From positions 1 through 64,000 of the forward strand of contig CACMOQ010000005.1 of the NCBI GenBank assembly GCA_902615445.1: a stretch of DNA of 64,000 nucleotides, in the 5' to 3' direction. Within the stretch, counting starts at the first letter, position 1, and each line of letters starts with the position of its first letter. The position numbers were made by a program, and so were the translations under genes. Shown piece by piece: positions 44,082-55,600 of the stretch. The notes below the pieces were generated by a model. That model saw only the letters and a list, made by a program, of their open reading frames with translations, did no database searches and was not told the origin of the DNA. This stretch comes from an uncultured Pelagibacteraceae bacterium (GTDB lineage Bacteria; Pseudomonadota; Alphaproteobacteria; Pelagibacterales; Pelagibacteraceae).

Positions 44082-46490
44082 TTAAGATCGAATTTTAGCA
44101 CCAGTTTTATTTTCAACTGTTTTAATGATTAAATTATTAATTTTTTCTAAATCATTATCATTCAAAGTTTTTTCTTTGGACTGGATCGTAATGTTAATTG
44201 CTATAGATTTTTGATTTTCTGGAATATTTTCACCCTCATAAACATCAAATACTCTTATATTACTAATAAGTTTTTGATCTATATTTGAAATGACATTAAT
44301 AAGATCTTGAGCTTTTAAATCTTTGCTTACTACAAATGCAAAATCTCTTTCTGATTTCTGAAAATCGGAAACTTCAAATTTTCTTTTTTGGTTATTTAAA
44401 GTTTTATCAGTAAGTTTTAAATTATCCATAAAAATTTCAAAACCTACTAAAGACTCTGTTTTTAAGTCTATTTTTTTTAAAATGTTAGGATGAATTTCGC
44501 CAAAATAAGCTATTGGATGATCTTTATCTTGATTTAAAAATAATCTACCTGATTTTCCTGGATGATAATAATTAGGTGTCTTGTCATCTATAAAAAACTT
44601 GTCTGAGCTATATCCTGCCTCAACTAATGTTTGAACTACATCTCGTTTAACATCGAATACATCTATATCTCTCTCCTCATCAATCCAAGAAAGTCTAGAT
44701 TTTTTACCTGCTGATAGACCACAAATCACGGTATTTTGTTCACCTGGATTAGGGCCAGAAAAAATAGGACCGATTTCAAATATTGACAAATCTTTAAAGC
44801 CTCTATCTAAATTTTTTCTCATATACATAATTAAATTTGAATATATTGAGTTTCTTAATACATTTAATTCCGAGCTTATTGGATTTATAATTCTGATATC
44901 TTCACATTTGCTTTTAAAATGATCATTATAATTTGAGTCCGAAAATGACCATGTGATTGCCTCTAAGTATCCCTTTGAAGCAATAGATCTTTGCAAAAAA
45001 TGAAACAGCTTTTGAGATTTCGTTAAAGTAGACCTTGTCCTTTCCTTTATTGGGTCTACAATTTTTATTTTATCAAAACCACTTATTCTTACTAACTCTT
45101 CTACAATATCAATCTCTTGCATAATATCTGGTCTCCACGATGGGATAGTTAATGAAAAAAATTTTCCTTCTTTTTTGGTTTTAAAACCAAGACTCTCTAA
45201 AATCTTTACCATCTCTCTGTTGGAAATTTTAAATCCTGATATTTTCTCGAATAAGTTTGGATTGAATAAAATTTTGTTTATTTTATAATTTTCAGTTTTC
45301 TGAATATCTATTTTGCTAATTTCGCCACCACATATTTCCTTTATTAAAGATGCTGCTTTATTTAATCCTTCTTTGATAGATAGTGGGTCAATACCTCTTT
45401 CAAATCTAAACTTCGCATCCGTATCAATATTTAATTTTTTTGCAGTATTTCTTATTGATCGAGGTTTGAAATATGCAGATTCTAATAGTATATTTTTTGT
45501 GTCAAGTTCTGTTCCTGATCTTGTTCCACCAATAATACCTCCCAATCCTAAAACGCCATTCGCATCACTGATTACACACATGTCTTTTTCTAATTTATAA
45601 CTTTTGTTATCAAGGGCTGTAAATTCCTCTCCACTTTTTGAATTTCTTATAATCAAACCTTTTTCAATTTTATCTGCATCATATGCATGTAATGGCCGAT
45701 TAATATCGAGCATTATGTAATTTGTAATATCAACTATGGCTGAAATTGGTTTTTGACCAACTGAAATAAGCTTATTTTTTAACCACTGCGGACTTTCAGC
45801 ATTTTTTACATTCTTTATTAAACAACTTCCGAAAGCAGAGCATGTTTGATTTTTTTCTTTATTAATTTTTACCTTTAAAGAATGTTTTATATTTGATTTA
45901 ATTTTTTTTTGTTTTAAGTTTATTAACTTTCCAAAACCTGAAGCTGCTAGATCTCTCGCTATTCCTCTTACACCAAGACAGTCTGGTCTATTTGGTGTGA
46001 TCGATAAATCAATTGTATTAGTTTTTGACTCTAAAAAATAACGGCGGCCGATTTTTTTTTGATATTTAGAAGTTGATAATTCAACAATTCCCTCACTTTC
46101 ATTTGACAAATTCAACTCCGACTCAGAACATAGCATCCCGTGAGAAATCACATCTCTGATTTTAGCAACAACTAGTTTTGTTTGAGTTTTGGGAATTATT
46201 GCTCCTGGAGGTGCATATATAGTGATTAATCCCTCTCTAGCATTGGAAGCACCACATACAATTTTTTTAAGCTCCCCTTTTCCAATATCAACATCACAGA
46301 TTTTAAGTCTATCAGCATTTGGGTGTTTCTCTGTTTTAATTACTTTAGCAATTTTGAATAATTCTATCCCTGGTGATAAATCTTCAACAGTTTCTACCTC
46401 TAACCCGATATTGGTAAGTTGTTTTAAAAGATCTTTTTCTTTTAAATTAATCTTTAAATGTTTTTTCAACCAATCAAAGGTGATTTTCAT
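44082..46490 (-). CDS. pheT: phenylalanyl-tRNA synthetase beta subunit
   Basis: Beta subunit of the alpha2-beta2 PheRS. 802 aa, usual length. An N-terminal EMAP-like tRNA-binding domain ([21 protein letters not shown]), B3/B4 editing domain, B5 domain, catalytic-like core and a C-terminal ferredoxin-fold anticodon-binding domain ([19 protein letters not shown]). Overlaps pheS by 4 nt. Its substrate, tRNA-Phe, is encoded at 12962-13036 with an aberrant elbow. Confidence 0.97.
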   Translation of the reverse strand: MKITFDWLKKHLKINLKEKDLLKQLTNIGLEVETVEDLSPGIELFKIAKVIKTEKHPNADRLKICDVDIGKGELKKIVCGASNAREGLITIYAPPGAIIPKTQTKLVVAKIRDVISHGMLCSESELNLSNESEGIVELSTSKYQKKIGRRYFLESKTNTIDLSITPNRPDCLGVRGIARDLAASGFGKLINLKQKKIKSNIKHSLKVKINKEKNQTCSAFGSCLIKNVKNAESPQWLKNKLISVGQKPISAIVDITNYIMLDINRPLHAYDADKIEKGLIIRNSKSGEEFTALDNKSYKLEKDMCVISDANGVLGLGGIIGGTRSGTELDTKNILLESAYFKPRSIRNTAKKLNIDTDAKFRFERGIDPLSIKEGLNKAASLIKEICGGEISKIDIQKTENYKINKILFNPNLFEKISGFKISNREMVKILESLGFKTKKEGKFFSLTIPSWRPDIMQEIDIVEELVRISGFDKIKIVDPIKERTRSTLTKSQKLFHFLQRSIASKGYLEAITWSFSDSNYNDHFKSKCEDIRIINPISSELNVLRNSIYSNLIMYMRKNLDRGFKDLSIFEIGPIFSGPNPGEQNTVICGLSAGKKSRLSWIDEERDIDVFDVKRDVVQTLVEAGYSSDKFFIDDKTPNYYHPGKSGRLFLNQDKDHPIAYFGEIHPNILKKIDLKTESLVGFEIFMDNLKLTDKTLNNQKRKFEVSDFQKSERDFAFVVSKDLKAQDLINVISNIDQKLISNIRVFDVYEGENIPENQKSIAINITIQSKEKTLNDNDLEKINNLIIKTVENKTGAKIRS

Positions 46491-47554
46491 CTGCTCAATC
46501 CTCTATAATTTGTTGGAACATCTAAAGGGTCAAAGCCAAAATGATTTAGCCATCTATAATCACAATCAAAAAAAGCTCTTAAATCGTTGATACCATATTT
46601 CAACATTGCCAACCTATCTATACCAATACCAAAAGCATAGCCCTGGTACTTTGATGAGTCTACTTTGACATTTTTTAATACATTGGGATGTACCATTCCA
46701 CATCCCAAAATTTCTAACCATTTATCACCCTCACCTATAACTATTTTTCCATCTTTTATTTCATAACCAATATCAACTTCTGCAGATGGTTCTGTAAAAG
46801 GGAAATGACTCGGTCTAAATCTCATCTTAATTTTTTTTATCTCAAAAAATTCTTTTATAAAATAATTCAGACAACCTTTTAAGTGACCCATAGTAATATC
46901 TTTATCTATGTGAAGACCCTCAACTTGGTGAAACATCGGTGAATGGGTTTGATCGCTATCTGATCTATAAGTTCTTCCAGGTGCAATTATCTTAAAAGGA
47001 GGTTTATCTTTAAGCATAGTTCTAATCTGGACAGGAGAAGTGTGTGTTCTTAACAACTTTTCTTTTTTTTCATCTAAATAGAATGTGTCATGCATATCCC
47101 TTGCGGGATGATTGTCTGGGGTATTTAGTGCAGTAAAATTATTATACTCATTTTCAACATCTGGACCCTCTTCAACGCTAAAACCTATTTCAGAAAAAAT
47201 AGATGAAATTTCATCAATCGTTTGTGAGACTGGATGTATTTTTCCTTGAACAAAAGTTCTCTCTGGTAAAGTGATATCAACTTTTTCTTTTTCTAGTTTT
47301 TTATTTATTTCCACACTTTGTATTTCATTTATTTTGAAATTAATCTGATTTTGTAATTCATCTTTTATTAAATTTAATTCTGATGCAAATTTTTTTTTCT
47401 CACTCTCAGAAATAGTTCCTATTTTTTTAAATTGTGATGAAATTAAACCATTTTTTCCAAATAGATTGGTTTTGATTTCATTTATCTCTGATAAACTCAA
47501 TTTTTTTTCTAGTTTTAAAAGAAAATCATCTTTAATTTTTTTAAGATCAGACAT
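46487..47554 (-). CDS. pheS: phenylalanyl-tRNA synthetase alpha subunit
   Basis: Catalytic subunit, 355 aa. N-terminal coiled coil (about residues 1-95) that grips the tRNA elbow region, then the class II core with motif 1 [10 protein letters not shown], motif 2 [15 protein letters not shown] and motif 3 [14 protein letters not shown]. Starts 43 nt downstream of rplT. Order infC-rpmI-rplT-pheS-pheT is conserved across bacteria. Confidence 0.98.
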   Translation of the reverse strand: MSDLKKIKDDFLLKLEKKLSLSEINEIKTNLFGKNGLISSQFKKIGTISESEKKKFASELNLIKDELQNQINFKINEIQSVEINKKLEKEKVDITLPERTFVQGKIHPVSQTIDEISSIFSEIGFSVEEGPDVENEYNNFTALNTPDNHPARDMHDTFYLDEKKEKLLRTHTSPVQIRTMLKDKPPFKIIAPGRTYRSDSDQTHSPMFHQVEGLHIDKDITMGHLKGCLNYFIKEFFEIKKIKMRFRPSHFPFTEPSAEVDIGYEIKDGKIVIGEGDKWLEILGCGMVHPNVLKNVKVDSSKYQGYAFGIGIDRLAMLKYGINDLRAFFDCDYRWLNHFGFDPLDVPTNYRGLSR

Positions 47555-47597
47555 CTTTACAGATTATTTCTTAACTAAAATAAAACAATAGTGAAGA

Positions 47598-47954
47598 TTA
47601 ATTTAATGCAGATTGGGCTTTTTGGACAATAGTTTTAAAGGCTTCTGGGCTATCATAGGCTATCTCAGCTAGAATCTTCCTATCAATTTTTATACCAGAT
47701 TTGTTTAGTCCGTTAATAAACTTTGAATATGTCAATCCCTCAGCTCTCACACCAGCGTTAATTCTTTGTATCCATAATGATTTGAAATCTCTTTTTTTAT
47801 TTCTTCGATCTCTATAGGCATATTGCATTGCCTTTTCCATTGCCTGTCTAGCAGCCCTAATAGTATTTTTTCTCCTACCCCACTGACCTTTGACCGCTTT
47901 CAAGACTTTCTTGTGTTTTGCTTTACTAGTAACCCCTCTTTTTACTCTAGCCAT
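47598..47954 (-). CDS. rplT: 50S ribosomal protein L20
   Basis: 118-aa large-subunit assembly protein and, in other bacteria, a translational repressor of its operon. [19 protein letters not shown], the basic helix and [31 protein letters not shown] are all typical. One nt after rpmI. Confidence 0.99.
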   Translation of the reverse strand: MARVKRGVTSKAKHKKVLKAVKGQWGRRKNTIRAARQAMEKAMQYAYRDRRNKKRDFKSLWIQRINAGVRAEGLTYSKFINGLNKSGIKIDRKILAEIAYDSPEAFKTIVQKAQSALN

Positions 47955-47955
47955 T

Positions 47956-48162
47956 TTATCCTCTTAAACTGTAAGGCATGTAAGATTTAACTATTTTGCT
48001 ATCTTGTTTTGACATTACAGTTGTGCCTCTTAATTTTCTAATTTGAGAATTTGTTCTCTTAATCATGCCATGCCTCTTACCGGCTTGAGCCGTTATAACT
48101 TTACCTTTAGCAGATATTTTAAATCTTTTTTTTGCTGAGCTTTTTGTTTTAAGTTTTGGCAT
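47956..48162 (-). CDS. rpmI: 50S ribosomal protein L35
   Basis: 68 aa, basic. [20 protein letters not shown] and [19 protein letters not shown] are the L35 signature. Between infC (53 nt upstream) and rplT (1 nt downstream). Confidence 0.98.
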   Translation of the reverse strand: MPKLKTKSSAKKRFKISAKGKVITAQAGKRHGMIKRTNSQIRKLRGTTVMSKQDSKIVKSYMPYSLRG

Positions 48163-48215
48163 AATTGAGCGAGGTTATACAAAGAATGAATAAAATTTAC
48201 AACCTATATTAAGGC

Positions 48216-48761
48216 TTATAATGGCTGAATAACCATAATCATTTGCTTTCCATCAAATTTTGGATGTAATTCCACTTTACCAATATCTTTCATATCTTCT
48301 TTAATTTTAGTCATTAATTCGTTACCTAGGTGAGAGTGCTGAAGTTCCCGACCTTTAAATCTGATAGTAAATTTTACTTTATCTCCTTTTGCTATAAATT
48401 TTTTAGCATTTTTAACTTTAAACTCATAATCATGGGTCTCTGTTACTGGTCGCATTTTTATTTCTTTCAAGGAAATAATCTTTTGTTTTTTTTTTGCCAA
48501 GTTTGCTTTTTTTTGGGCATCATATTTAAATTTTCCCATATCCATTATTTTGCATACTGGTGGATTTGCATTTGGTGCTATTTCAATTAGATCTAGTCCT
48601 TGATTTTTTGCCATTGATATAGCCTCATTGGTATTTAATATGCCTAAGTTTTCTCCATCTCTTGTGATTACCTGTACATCAGGTGATGAGATTCTATTGT
48701 TAAAACGAGGGCCCCTCTCTTTTGTTCTTCTTTGGAAATAATTTTGTTTGGAGTCTGCCAC
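48216..48761 (-). CDS. infC: translation initiation factor IF-3, GTG start
   Basis: 181 aa with N-domain NNRISSPDVQVITRDGENLGI, linker and C-domain IKMRPVTETHDYEFKVKNA...VKFTIRFKGRE. The start codon is GTG at 48759-48761, directly after the thrS TAA. Enterobacterial infC uses AUU to autoregulate; GTG here suggests that control is absent or weaker. No ATG exists nearby upstream in frame. Confidence 0.96.
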   Translation of the reverse strand: MADSKQNYFQRRTKERGPRFNNRISSPDVQVITRDGENLGILNTNEAISMAKNQGLDLIEIAPNANPPVCKIMDMGKFKYDAQKKANLAKKKQKIISLKEIKMRPVTETHDYEFKVKNAKKFIAKGDKVKFTIRFKGRELQHSHLGNELMTKIKEDMKDIGKVELHPKFDGKQMIMVIQPL

Positions 48762-50681
48762 TTAGTTTGATGAAGCTTTGTTTAAAGCAGAGTATTTTTT
48801 TAAGAATGTTTTTAATTCCATATTTTCTTGTTTTGTTGAATCCAATCTTCTAATGGTTACAGAATTAGAGTCAACTTCTTTTTTACCACAAATTAATAAA
48901 AGAGGTACTTTAGCTAACGAATGATCTCTAATTTTATAATTTAAATTATGTTTTTTTAAATCAACTTCTGAAGTTATGCCTGTCTTTTTAATTTCTTTTG
49001 AAACTTTTAATGCATATTCCTCAAAATCTTCAGAAATAGGTATAACAACTGTTTGAAGTGGAGAAATCCAAAATGGAAATTTACCAGCGTAGTGTTCAAT
49101 CAAAATACCTATAAATCTTTCAAGAGAGCCAAATAATGCTCTATGCAACATCACTGGTACCTTTTTAGTCCCGTCTTTATCAACATAGGATGCATTCAAC
49201 CTTCCTGGTAAATTTAAATCAACCTGTATTGTTCCACACTGCCAATCTCTACCAATTGCATCTCTTAAAACAAACTCTACTTTCGGACCATAAAATGCTC
49301 CCTCACCTTTGTTAATAGTGTATTTTAATTTTGTAGCTTTAACCGCCTCTAACAATGATGCTTCAGCTTCATCCCATACTTTATCGTCTCCTACCCTAAT
49401 TTCAGGTCTGTCAGCATACTTAAGGATAACATTCTCAAAACCTAAATCTTTATAAATATCTAAAATTAAATTTGTAACATTTAAACACTCACTTGTGATT
49501 TGATCCTCAGAGCAAAAAATATGCGCATCATCTTGAGTAAATGCTCGAACTCTAAGAAGCCCATGTAGAGCGCCTGAAGGTTCATAACGATGCACTTTTC
49601 CAAACTCTGTTATTCTCAAGGGTAAATCTCTATAACTTTTTAATCCTTGATTAAAAACTTGAATATGACCAGGGCAATTCATTGGCTTGATTGCAAAAAC
49701 TTTTTCGTCAGGTGTTTGAGAAGTATACATATTTTCACCATATTTTTCCCAATGGCCAGATTTTTCCCAAAGCAGCCTGTCTAATACTTCTGGAGTATTC
49801 ACTTCTCTATACCCTGCAGCATCTTGTTTGGCTCTCATGTAATTTATTAATTTTTGAAATAATGACCAACCTTTTTCATGCCAAAATACAGAGCCTGGGC
49901 TTTCTTCTCTAAAATGGAACAAATCCATCTCCTTACCCAACTTTCTATGATCTCTTTTTTCAGCCTCTTCAATTCTTTTTAAATATTCTTCAAGATCTTT
50001 TTGAGAGGCCCAACCAGTTCCATAAATTCTTTGAAGCATTTCATTTTTAGAGTCTCCACGCCAATATGCTCCAGAAACTTTTGTGAGCTTGAAAGCTTTA
50101 CCAATCTTTCCTGAAGATACTAGATGTGGCCCTCTACACAAATCATGCCAAGTATCACCGTGATAATACACCGACAGTTCCTCATTTTCTGGAATACTTT
50201 CAATTATCTCAGCCTTATACTTTTCACCTATTTTATTAAAATGGCTTATCGCTTTTTCCCTATCCCAAACTTCTCTTTTTGTTTTAATATCTTTATCAAT
50301 AATTTCTGACATTCTTTTTTCAATCTTTATAAGATCATCGCTTGTAAAAGGTTCTTTTCTTGAAAAATCATAATAGAATCCATTCTCTATTACTGGTCCT
50401 ATTGTTACTTGTGTTCCTGGGTAAAGCTCCTGTACAGCCATTGCCATAATATGAGCTGCATCGTGTCTTATCACCTCAAGTCCTTCAGGGTCTTTTGACG
50501 TAAAAATTTTTACTGTACAGTCATTCTTAATTGTAAAGTATAAATCTTTCAATTCTCCATCAACACTCATCACTAAAGCACGCTTAAGAAGAGATCTACT
50601 AATTTTTTCAGCGATTTCTATCCCATTAACTTCTTTCGAAAAATTGAGATTTTTTCCATCTGGCAAAGTAATTGTAGGCAT
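48762..50681 (-). CDS. thrS: threonyl-tRNA synthetase
   Basis: 639 aa, full length. TGS domain (residues 1-60, ITLPDGKNLNF), editing domain with HDAAHIMAMAV and CRGPHLVSS, class II core with the zinc Cys in KPMNCPGHIQVF, motif 2 RITEFGKVHRYE, motif 3 HRALFGSLERFIGILIEHY, and an anticodon-binding domain. The start codon directly follows the stop of a GT4 gene. Confidence 0.98.
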   Translation of the reverse strand: MPTITLPDGKNLNFSKEVNGIEIAEKISRSLLKRALVMSVDGELKDLYFTIKNDCTVKIFTSKDPEGLEVIRHDAAHIMAMAVQELYPGTQVTIGPVIENGFYYDFSRKEPFTSDDLIKIEKRMSEIIDKDIKTKREVWDREKAISHFNKIGEKYKAEIIESIPENEELSVYYHGDTWHDLCRGPHLVSSGKIGKAFKLTKVSGAYWRGDSKNEMLQRIYGTGWASQKDLEEYLKRIEEAEKRDHRKLGKEMDLFHFREESPGSVFWHEKGWSLFQKLINYMRAKQDAAGYREVNTPEVLDRLLWEKSGHWEKYGENMYTSQTPDEKVFAIKPMNCPGHIQVFNQGLKSYRDLPLRITEFGKVHRYEPSGALHGLLRVRAFTQDDAHIFCSEDQITSECLNVTNLILDIYKDLGFENVILKYADRPEIRVGDDKVWDEAEASLLEAVKATKLKYTINKGEGAFYGPKVEFVLRDAIGRDWQCGTIQVDLNLPGRLNASYVDKDGTKKVPVMLHRALFGSLERFIGILIEHYAGKFPFWISPLQTVVIPISEDFEEYALKVSKEIKKTGITSEVDLKKHNLNYKIRDHSLAKVPLLLICGKKEVDSNSVTIRRLDSTKQENMELKTFLKKYSALNKASSN

Positions 50682-51836
50682 TTAATTTAATAGTCTTTTA
50701 TACTCTGAATAAGTAGAAAAACACATTTTTTCAACATTAAATTTTTTTGCTATATTTTTTCTGCCCTCTTTACCCATTCTTTTATAAGAACTTTCATCTA
50801 ATGTTACTGCTTGAATTATTCTTTTACATAAAGAGTTCGGATCCCCCGCTTCAAATAATAGACCAGTTTTCCCATCAATAATTGTTTCATTTGATCCTCC
50901 AATATTACTGGCAATAATTAATTTTTCCATTGACTGAGCTTCTACAGCAACTCTTCCAAATGCCTCTGGTTCAATCGAGGGAGAAATGACAATATCAGAA
51001 ATCTTATAGGCTAAAGCCATGTCTTTGCAATGATCTATAAACTTTATTTGGTTAGTTAAATGATATTGTTCTGTCAATTTCATAAGTTTTTTTTTATACA
51101 AATCTCTACCTTGTTCATTCCCCAGTATAACAACATGAAAAGCCTCATAACCAAGCTCTATTTTGACTAAGTTTAAAGACTGAATAAACATTTCATGACC
51201 CTTCCAGGCAGTTAATCTTCCTGGAACTAAGATAATTTTTTTTTCTTTATTTATTCCCCATTCTTGAAGTATTTTTTTTTCATCATCCTCTAATTTTGTA
51301 GATTGATCAAAATAATCTACATTTATTCCTCTAAATATTACAAGAAATTTCTTGTCTGCCTTTAAAAACTCTGAGTAATTTTCTTTTATGTGTGAAAAAA
51401 TAAAATTTGAACCAGCAATAATTAAATCTGATCTCACCATTACGGAATTGTAAAATTTTTTAAATTTTCCATTAAAATTATAAGTTCCATGAAAAGTTGT
51501 TACAAATTTTCTTTTTGTTAATTTTGTTGCCAACAAACATGACCAAGCTGGCGCACGACTTCTTGCATGAACGATTGAAATATTAAAAAACAAAATTATT
51601 CCAATTAAAAAAATTGAGTTTAAAAACATCAATAAAGGGTTTTTACTATGTACTGGTAACCTAATCAGTTTTACTTTTTCTTTATTTATAAATTTGATTA
51701 GTTCGCCTCCACTAGTCACAATAAAAGATTTACAATTATTTTCTGGTAAATAATGAGCAATATCGTAACAGCCAGTTTCGGCTCCACCATATCCCAATTT
51801 TGGTATTACCTGTAAAACTTTTATATTAGACGACAT
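50682..51836 (-). CDS. GT4 family glycosyltransferase
   Basis: 384 aa GT-B enzyme. KVLQVIPKLGYGGAETG is the N-terminal acceptor-side motif, and the donor site EX7E is in SPSIEPEAFGRVAVEAQS; LVPGRLTAWKGHEMFI is typical of GT4. A hydrophobic segment at about 70-92 may mediate membrane association. It heads the minus-strand run into thrS (TAA-ATG contact) and diverges from the hydrolase by 42 nt. Probably in LPS or other glycan synthesis. Confidence 0.9.
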   Translation of the reverse strand: MSSNIKVLQVIPKLGYGGAETGCYDIAHYLPENNCKSFIVTSGGELIKFINKEKVKLIRLPVHSKNPLLMFLNSIFLIGIILFFNISIVHARSRAPAWSCLLATKLTKRKFVTTFHGTYNFNGKFKKFYNSVMVRSDLIIAGSNFIFSHIKENYSEFLKADKKFLVIFRGINVDYFDQSTKLEDDEKKILQEWGINKEKKIILVPGRLTAWKGHEMFIQSLNLVKIELGYEAFHVVILGNEQGRDLYKKKLMKLTEQYHLTNQIKFIDHCKDMALAYKISDIVISPSIEPEAFGRVAVEAQSMEKLIIASNIGGSNETIIDGKTGLLFEAGDPNSLCKRIIQAVTLDESSYKRMGKEGRKNIAKKFNVEKMCFSTYSEYKRLLN

Positions 51837-51878
51837 TACGTGAGGTTATATAATAATAGATAAAACTAATAAACTTTA

Positions 51879-52625
51879 ATGATGAAATTCTATTATTTAA
51901 GATTAAGTAAATCCAAAAAAATCAGATATTTAAAACATATCCAAAAAAATAGTGATTATATTGTTTTTTTACATGGATTTATGTCAGACTTAGAGGGAAG
52001 AAAACCAAAGATTTTTTTAAATTTTGCAAAAAAAAATAAACTTGGGTTTATCGCGCTCGAATATTCAGGTCATGGGAAATCAACCGGAAAATTTACTAAA
52101 GGAAATATTTCTAAATGGACTAGAGAAACATATTTATTGCTAAAAAAAACTGTAAAAAAAAATAAGATTTTTTTTATTGGGTCAAGTATGGGTGCATGGA
52201 TTTCTTTAAACCAATTTAAATTTTTTAAAAATCAAATAAAAGGTTTTTTGGGGATAGGTTCTGCACCTGAATTTTTAGAGAATTTAATGTGGAAAAAATT
52301 TACTAAAAAAATGAAAGCAGAAACAATTAAAAAAGGAATATATTACTTGAAACATGGAAATTATACTTATCCAATTACTCTTCAATTATTAAGTGATGGT
52401 AGAAAGAATAGAGTTTTTAACAAAAAAATAAGATCAAAAATTAAAGTCACGATGGTTCATGGACAAAAAGATGAGGTTGTTCCTGTATCTTATTCAAAAA
52501 AAATATTAAAGATATTTACAAATGCAAAGAAAAAATTAGTTATAATTAAAAATGGAGATCATAGTTTATCGTCCAACAAAGGGTTAAAAATACTTAAAAA
52601 AGAAATTAAATTAATTACTAGCTAA
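51879..52625 (+). CDS. alpha/beta hydrolase, ABHD10-like
   Basis: 248-aa serine hydrolase. Nucleophile elbow GSSMGAW (Ser103), oxyanion FLHGFMSDLEGRK, acid in GQKDEVVP (about Asp194) and His in NGDHSLS (about 226). The FMSDMxGxKA-like stretch and EYSGHGKSTG are reminiscent of ABHD10 (acyl-protein thioesterase), a common alphaproteobacterial type; substrate unproven. Flanked by GT4 (divergent) and gltB (convergent, 8-nt overlap). Confidence 0.85.
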   Translation: MMKFYYLRLSKSKKIRYLKHIQKNSDYIVFLHGFMSDLEGRKPKIFLNFAKKNKLGFIALEYSGHGKSTGKFTKGNISKWTRETYLLLKKTVKKNKIFFIGSSMGAWISLNQFKFFKNQIKGFLGIGSAPEFLENLMWKKFTKKMKAETIKKGIYYLKHGNYTYPITLQLLSDGRKNRVFNKKIRSKIKVTMVHGQKDEVVPVSYSKKILKIFTNAKKKLVIIKNGDHSLSSNKGLKILKKEIKLITS

Positions 52626-55600
52626 CTTCCTTCTCTTTTGATTTAAAAGTGATAGGATTTTCAATTTTGTCTATCATTTCTTTTGGACAAACTTGAACAA
52701 ATTTTTTTATTTCCTCATCAAAATTATCAATTATATATTTTGAAACTTTAGAATTAGTCTCCTCTAAGTGCTCTAGAACTAAGTTTTTGAGAAAATTTAC
52801 CCAATATTCAGTCTCGACACTCTGCCATATCACTGACTCCGGGTTAACTTTGTTCTCAAAATCTCCCGATTTATCATAAACAAATGCCATGCCACCTGTC
52901 ATACCTGCTGCAAAATTATCGCCTACATTACCTAAAATTACTACAGATCCACCAGTCATATATTCACAACCATTAGAGTCACACCCCTCAATCACTGAAA
53001 AAGCTCCAGAATTTCTTACTGCAAATCTATCCCCAGCCTGTCCAGCAGCAAATAATTTACCTGATGTAGATCCATATAACACTGTGTTCCCTATGATTGT
53101 GTTTTCATTAGAAACTAAGTTACTTTCATCAGGTAGTTTAATAGAAATTGTTGCTCCTGATAATCCCTTTCCAACATAATCATTGGCATCACCTTTAAGA
53201 TTAAGTTTTAATCCTTTAGAAGCAAAAGCTCCAAATGATTGACCTGCTGAGCCTTTAAAATTTAAAGAGAGGAAGTTCTCCTCAAGTTTTTCATACCCAT
53301 ATTTTTTATATAAGTTATGAGATATTCTTGTGCCGACTGCTCTGTTAGTATTTTTAATAATAAACTCTTTATCAATTTTCTTTGAATTATCTAAACTTTT
53401 CTCAATTTCTGGCCAAATTTCTTGGTCCAAAGTATCGGGCACCTTATTGATTTCTACATTGTCACAATATCTTTTATTATTTCCTGGGTCAGCTTGAACA
53501 AACAGTGGATTTAAATCCAAATCATCTAGATTTGGTGATGCTTTACTTACTTGCATAAGTAAGTCTGTTCTACCAATTACATCATTTAGAGATTTAAAGC
53601 CCAACTCGGCTAAAATTTCTCTTACTTCAGATGCAATAAACGTAAATAAATTTACAATTTTATCAGGAGTACCAGTAAATTTTTCTCTTAGCTTTTCATC
53701 TTGAGTACAAACTCCAACTGGACAAGTGTTAGAGTGACATTGTCTTACCATTATACAACCCATAGCAACTAATGCTGTAGTAGCGACTCCATACTCCTCA
53801 GCACCCATCATTGCTGCAATTACAACATCTCTTCCAGTTTTTATACCTCCATCAGTTCTTAGAGTAACCTTATGTCTCAAATTGTTTAAAGTAAGGACTT
53901 GGTTAGCTTCAGTTAGACCCATTTCCCATGGGATACCTACATACTTAACACTAGTCTGTGGAGTTGCACCAGTACCACCATTATGACCTGAAATTAATAT
54001 TATATCTGCTTTAGCTTTTGCTACTCCAGCTGCAATAGTTCCAATACCTGATGACGCAACTAATTTAACACCAACTCTAGCTTTGGGATTTATTTGTTTT
54101 AAATCATAAATTAATTGAGCTAAATCTTCAATCGAATATATATCGTGATGTGGTGGAGGAGAAATTAATGTTACACCTGGCGTGGAATGTCTTAGTTTTG
54201 CAATTTCATCGGTAACTTTAAATCCAGGTAATTGACCACCTTCTCCTGGTTTAGCGCCTTGTGCCATTTTAATTTCTATCTCATTGCAATTATTCAAATA
54301 GTTTATAGTCACACCAAATCGTGCAGATGCAATCTGTTTAACTCTCGAATTTGCACTATCTCCGCTATCCATAACTTTAAATCTTTTCGCGTCTTCTCCT
54401 CCTTCACCACTACAAGAAGCTCCTTTAATTCTGTTCATACCTATAGCTAATGTTTCGTGTGCCTCTTTTGATAAAGCTCCATGTGACATACTTCCACTAC
54501 CAAATCTTTTTAATATTTTTTCTATGGGTTCTACTTCAGACAATTGAATTGACGGACCTAATTTTTTTTTTCTAAAATTTATTAGATCTCTTAAATTAAT
54601 AGGAGGTAGATCATAAATTCCGTCTGCATATTTTTTATAAACTGAATAGGAATTAGAACCGACAGCACTTTGAAGTAAGTGAATTAACCTACCTTGATAT
54701 TGATGAGTTTCTCCATTCTTTCTGTACCTATATATTCCCCCAATTGGAAGAACTGTATCCGTAGTTTCAAATGCTTCTTTATGAATTTGTCGTATTTTTT
54801 TCTCAATACCAGTCAAACCAATTCCAGAAATTTTAGATACAACTCCAGGAAAATAATCGTTAACTATAGTTCTACTTAATCCAACTGTTTCAAAATTACA
54901 TCCACCTCTATAAGAACTTAAAACTGAAATACCCATTTTTGACATTATCTTTAATAAGCCAGCGTTAACAGATTTGATATATCTCTCTACACAGTCATCA
55001 AAACTGTATTGCCCAAACAACTTTTTTTCATGTCTTTGATATAAGCTATCAAAAGCTAAATATGGATTAACGGTTGTAGCACCAACCCCTATTAAAGTTG
55101 CAAAAGAATGTGTGTCTAAAGCTTCACCTGATTGCACGTTTATTGAAACATAACCCCTTAATTTTTTTTCAATTAAGTAAGTATTTATTGCACCAACACA
55201 TAAAAGCATAGGCATTGGCAATCTTTCAAACGAAAGATTTTTGTCAGTTAAAATCAATTGTGTTATACCTTGTCTTACAGCTATTTCGGACTCTCTTTGT
55301 ATTCTTTGAATAGCATTAGTTAAATTTTCATCTTTTGAAAAAGTACAATCAATATTAAAAGAATTTCTACCAAAAAAATTTACAAATTTACTAAATTGTG
55401 AATTTGATAAAATTGGGCTATTCAAAACATAAATATTATCTTTTGTTAAAGTATCAAAATCTAAAATATTCCCTAGATTTCCAAATCTAGTTTTTAAACT
55501 CATAACTTTATTTTCTCTAAGAGAGTCAATCGGAGGGTTAGTAACCTGGCTAAAATTTTGTCTAAAAAAATGATAAAGCGGTCTGTACTTGTCAGATAAT

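Noticed and set aside
54232..54450. Plus-strand frames inside gltB and other long minus-strand genes
   Set aside because: Their residues are antisense shadows (Phe/Ser/Leu-rich), they have no ribosome-binding site, and the opposite frames carry full conserved domains.
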